From Serpentinimonas raichei (GTDB lineage: Bacteria > Pseudomonadota > Gammaproteobacteria > Burkholderiales > Burkholderiaceae_C): 64,000 bases of DNA. The notes beneath the pieces are model-generated. The model saw only the letters and a program-made list of their open reading frames with translations. It ran no database searches and was not told where the DNA came from. Of this stretch, positions 63,508 to 64,000 are shown in pieces; the first letter of the stretch is position 1, and every line of letters begins with the position of its first letter. Made by a program: the position numbers and the translations under genes. The stretch is from assembly GCF_000828895.1 (NCBI RefSeq), contig NZ_AP014568.1, positions 1,061,858-1,125,857 on the forward strand, written 5' to 3'.

Positions 63508-64000
63508 CCGGCAAACCCTTGCAAGACCCGGCCGACATCTTCGTCTTTGCCGATGACCGCCCTGTGACGCCCCAAGACCTCACGCCGCCTAGCAAGCCTT
63601 GGCGCGTGCTGGTGGTCGATGACGACCCCGACGTGCACATCAGCACCGCCTTTGCGCTCGACCTCACCTGGACGTTGGAGCGCCCGATCGAGCTGCTGCG
63701 GGCCGAATCCGCAGCCCAAGCGCGCCAGATCTTGGCCGAAAACGCCGACATCGCCGTGGTCTTGCTCGACGTGGTGATGGAAACCGCCGACGCCGGCTTG
63801 TTGCTGGTGGACTACATCCGGCGCGAGCTCGGCCTGAGCGCCACGCGCATCGTGCTGCGCACCGGCCAGCCCGGCTACGCCCCCGAGCACGAGACCTTGG
63901 CGCGCTACGACATCAACGACTACCGCTCCAAGTCCGAACTCACGCAGCACAAACTCGTCTCCACCCTGATGGCGGCGGTGCGCGCCTACGAGCAGGTGCG
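63504..64000 (+). CDS. DUF3369-type response regulator (truncated at window end)
   Basis: The open frame begins with the ATG at 63504 and runs off the window after 165 codons. After about 30 residues a receiver-like domain starts: VLVVDDDPDVHISTAFAL, phosphoacceptor region VVLLDVVMETADAG, IVLRTGQPGYAPE and the conserved YDINDYRSKSELT. The DINDYR(S/T)KSELT stretch is typical of receivers followed by a DUF3369 domain, often with HD-GYP or GGDEF outputs. The output domain lies outside the window. Confidence 0.85.
   Translation, partial: MTGKPLQDPADIFVFADDRPVTPQDLTPPSKPWRVLVVDDDPDVHISTAFALDLTWTLERPIELLRAESAAQARQILAENADIAVVLLDVVMETADAGLLLVDYIRRELGLSATRIVLRTGQPGYAPEHETLARYDINDYRSKSELTQHKLVSTLMAAVRAYEQV

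Overview
The window is a dense, GC-rich bacterial chromosome segment from a betaproteobacterium, most likely order Burkholderiales and probably Comamonadaceae. The evidence for this is inferred from content: a phasin, TctA/TctB tricarboxylate-transporter genes, a GntP permease next to maf, the mltG-tmk-holB-pilZ-tatD cluster, dnaG-rpoD, and a YbgC-GNAT fusion. I made no database comparison. About 55 protein genes and two tRNAs (His, Ser) are packed with many 4-bp ATGA or GTGA stop/start overlaps. No IS element, prophage, rRNA or CRISPR array is visible.

Layout. 1-900: 3' end of ppiD and tRNA-His. 0.97-5.3 kb: an NAD(P)-binding epimerase-like gene diverging from a SulP-STAS-cNMP transporter, then an RsmI-like methyltransferase and maf behind a GntP permease. 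6.9-10 kb: a complete polar amino-acid ABC importer operon. 10-12.9 kb: exoD-like gene and tctBA without tctC. 13-17.7 kb: mltG-tmk-holB-pilZ-tatD followed by an ankyrin protein. 17.8-21.2 kb: ygfZ, an NRDE protein, a thioesterase-acetyltransferase fusion and a hemerythrin. 21.3-27.7 kb: a four-gene signalling operon (PhnD-type sensor kinase, second kinase, single-domain receiver, REC-PAS-GGDEF-EAL protein). 27.8-36.1 kb: purL with an internal minisatellite, isochorismatase-like gene, NlpC/P60 hydrolase, YdcH-like gene, basic amino-acid decarboxylase. 36.2-39.5 kb: nfeD/SPFH pair, tRNA-Ser and two toxin-antitoxin modules. 39.6-42.7 kb: a secreted protein directly coupled to a sensor kinase and OmpR-type regulator. 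43.1-50.3 kb: an operon of MASE2-GGDEF, YitT, a giant hybrid kinase and REC-GGDEF. 50.4-56.9 kb: hemH, phasin, patatin lipoprotein, iron-binding protein, SDR dehydrogenase and a soluble diguanylate cyclase. 56.9-64 kb: dnaG, rpoD, a chemoreceptor, and a truncated DUF3369-type response regulator.

The dominant theme besides housekeeping is signal transduction. Four GGDEF proteins (one with EAL), all with an intact GG(D/E)EF motif and an RxxD I-site, occur with four histidine kinases, several receivers, PilZ and a chemoreceptor. Two of these sets form apparent operons that link periplasmic or membrane sensing to cyclic-di-GMP. The most unusual DNA features are a perfect 36-bp inverted repeat inside the 3' end of holB, a 12-bp minisatellite inside purL, and 11-bp tandem duplications in two intergenic regions.
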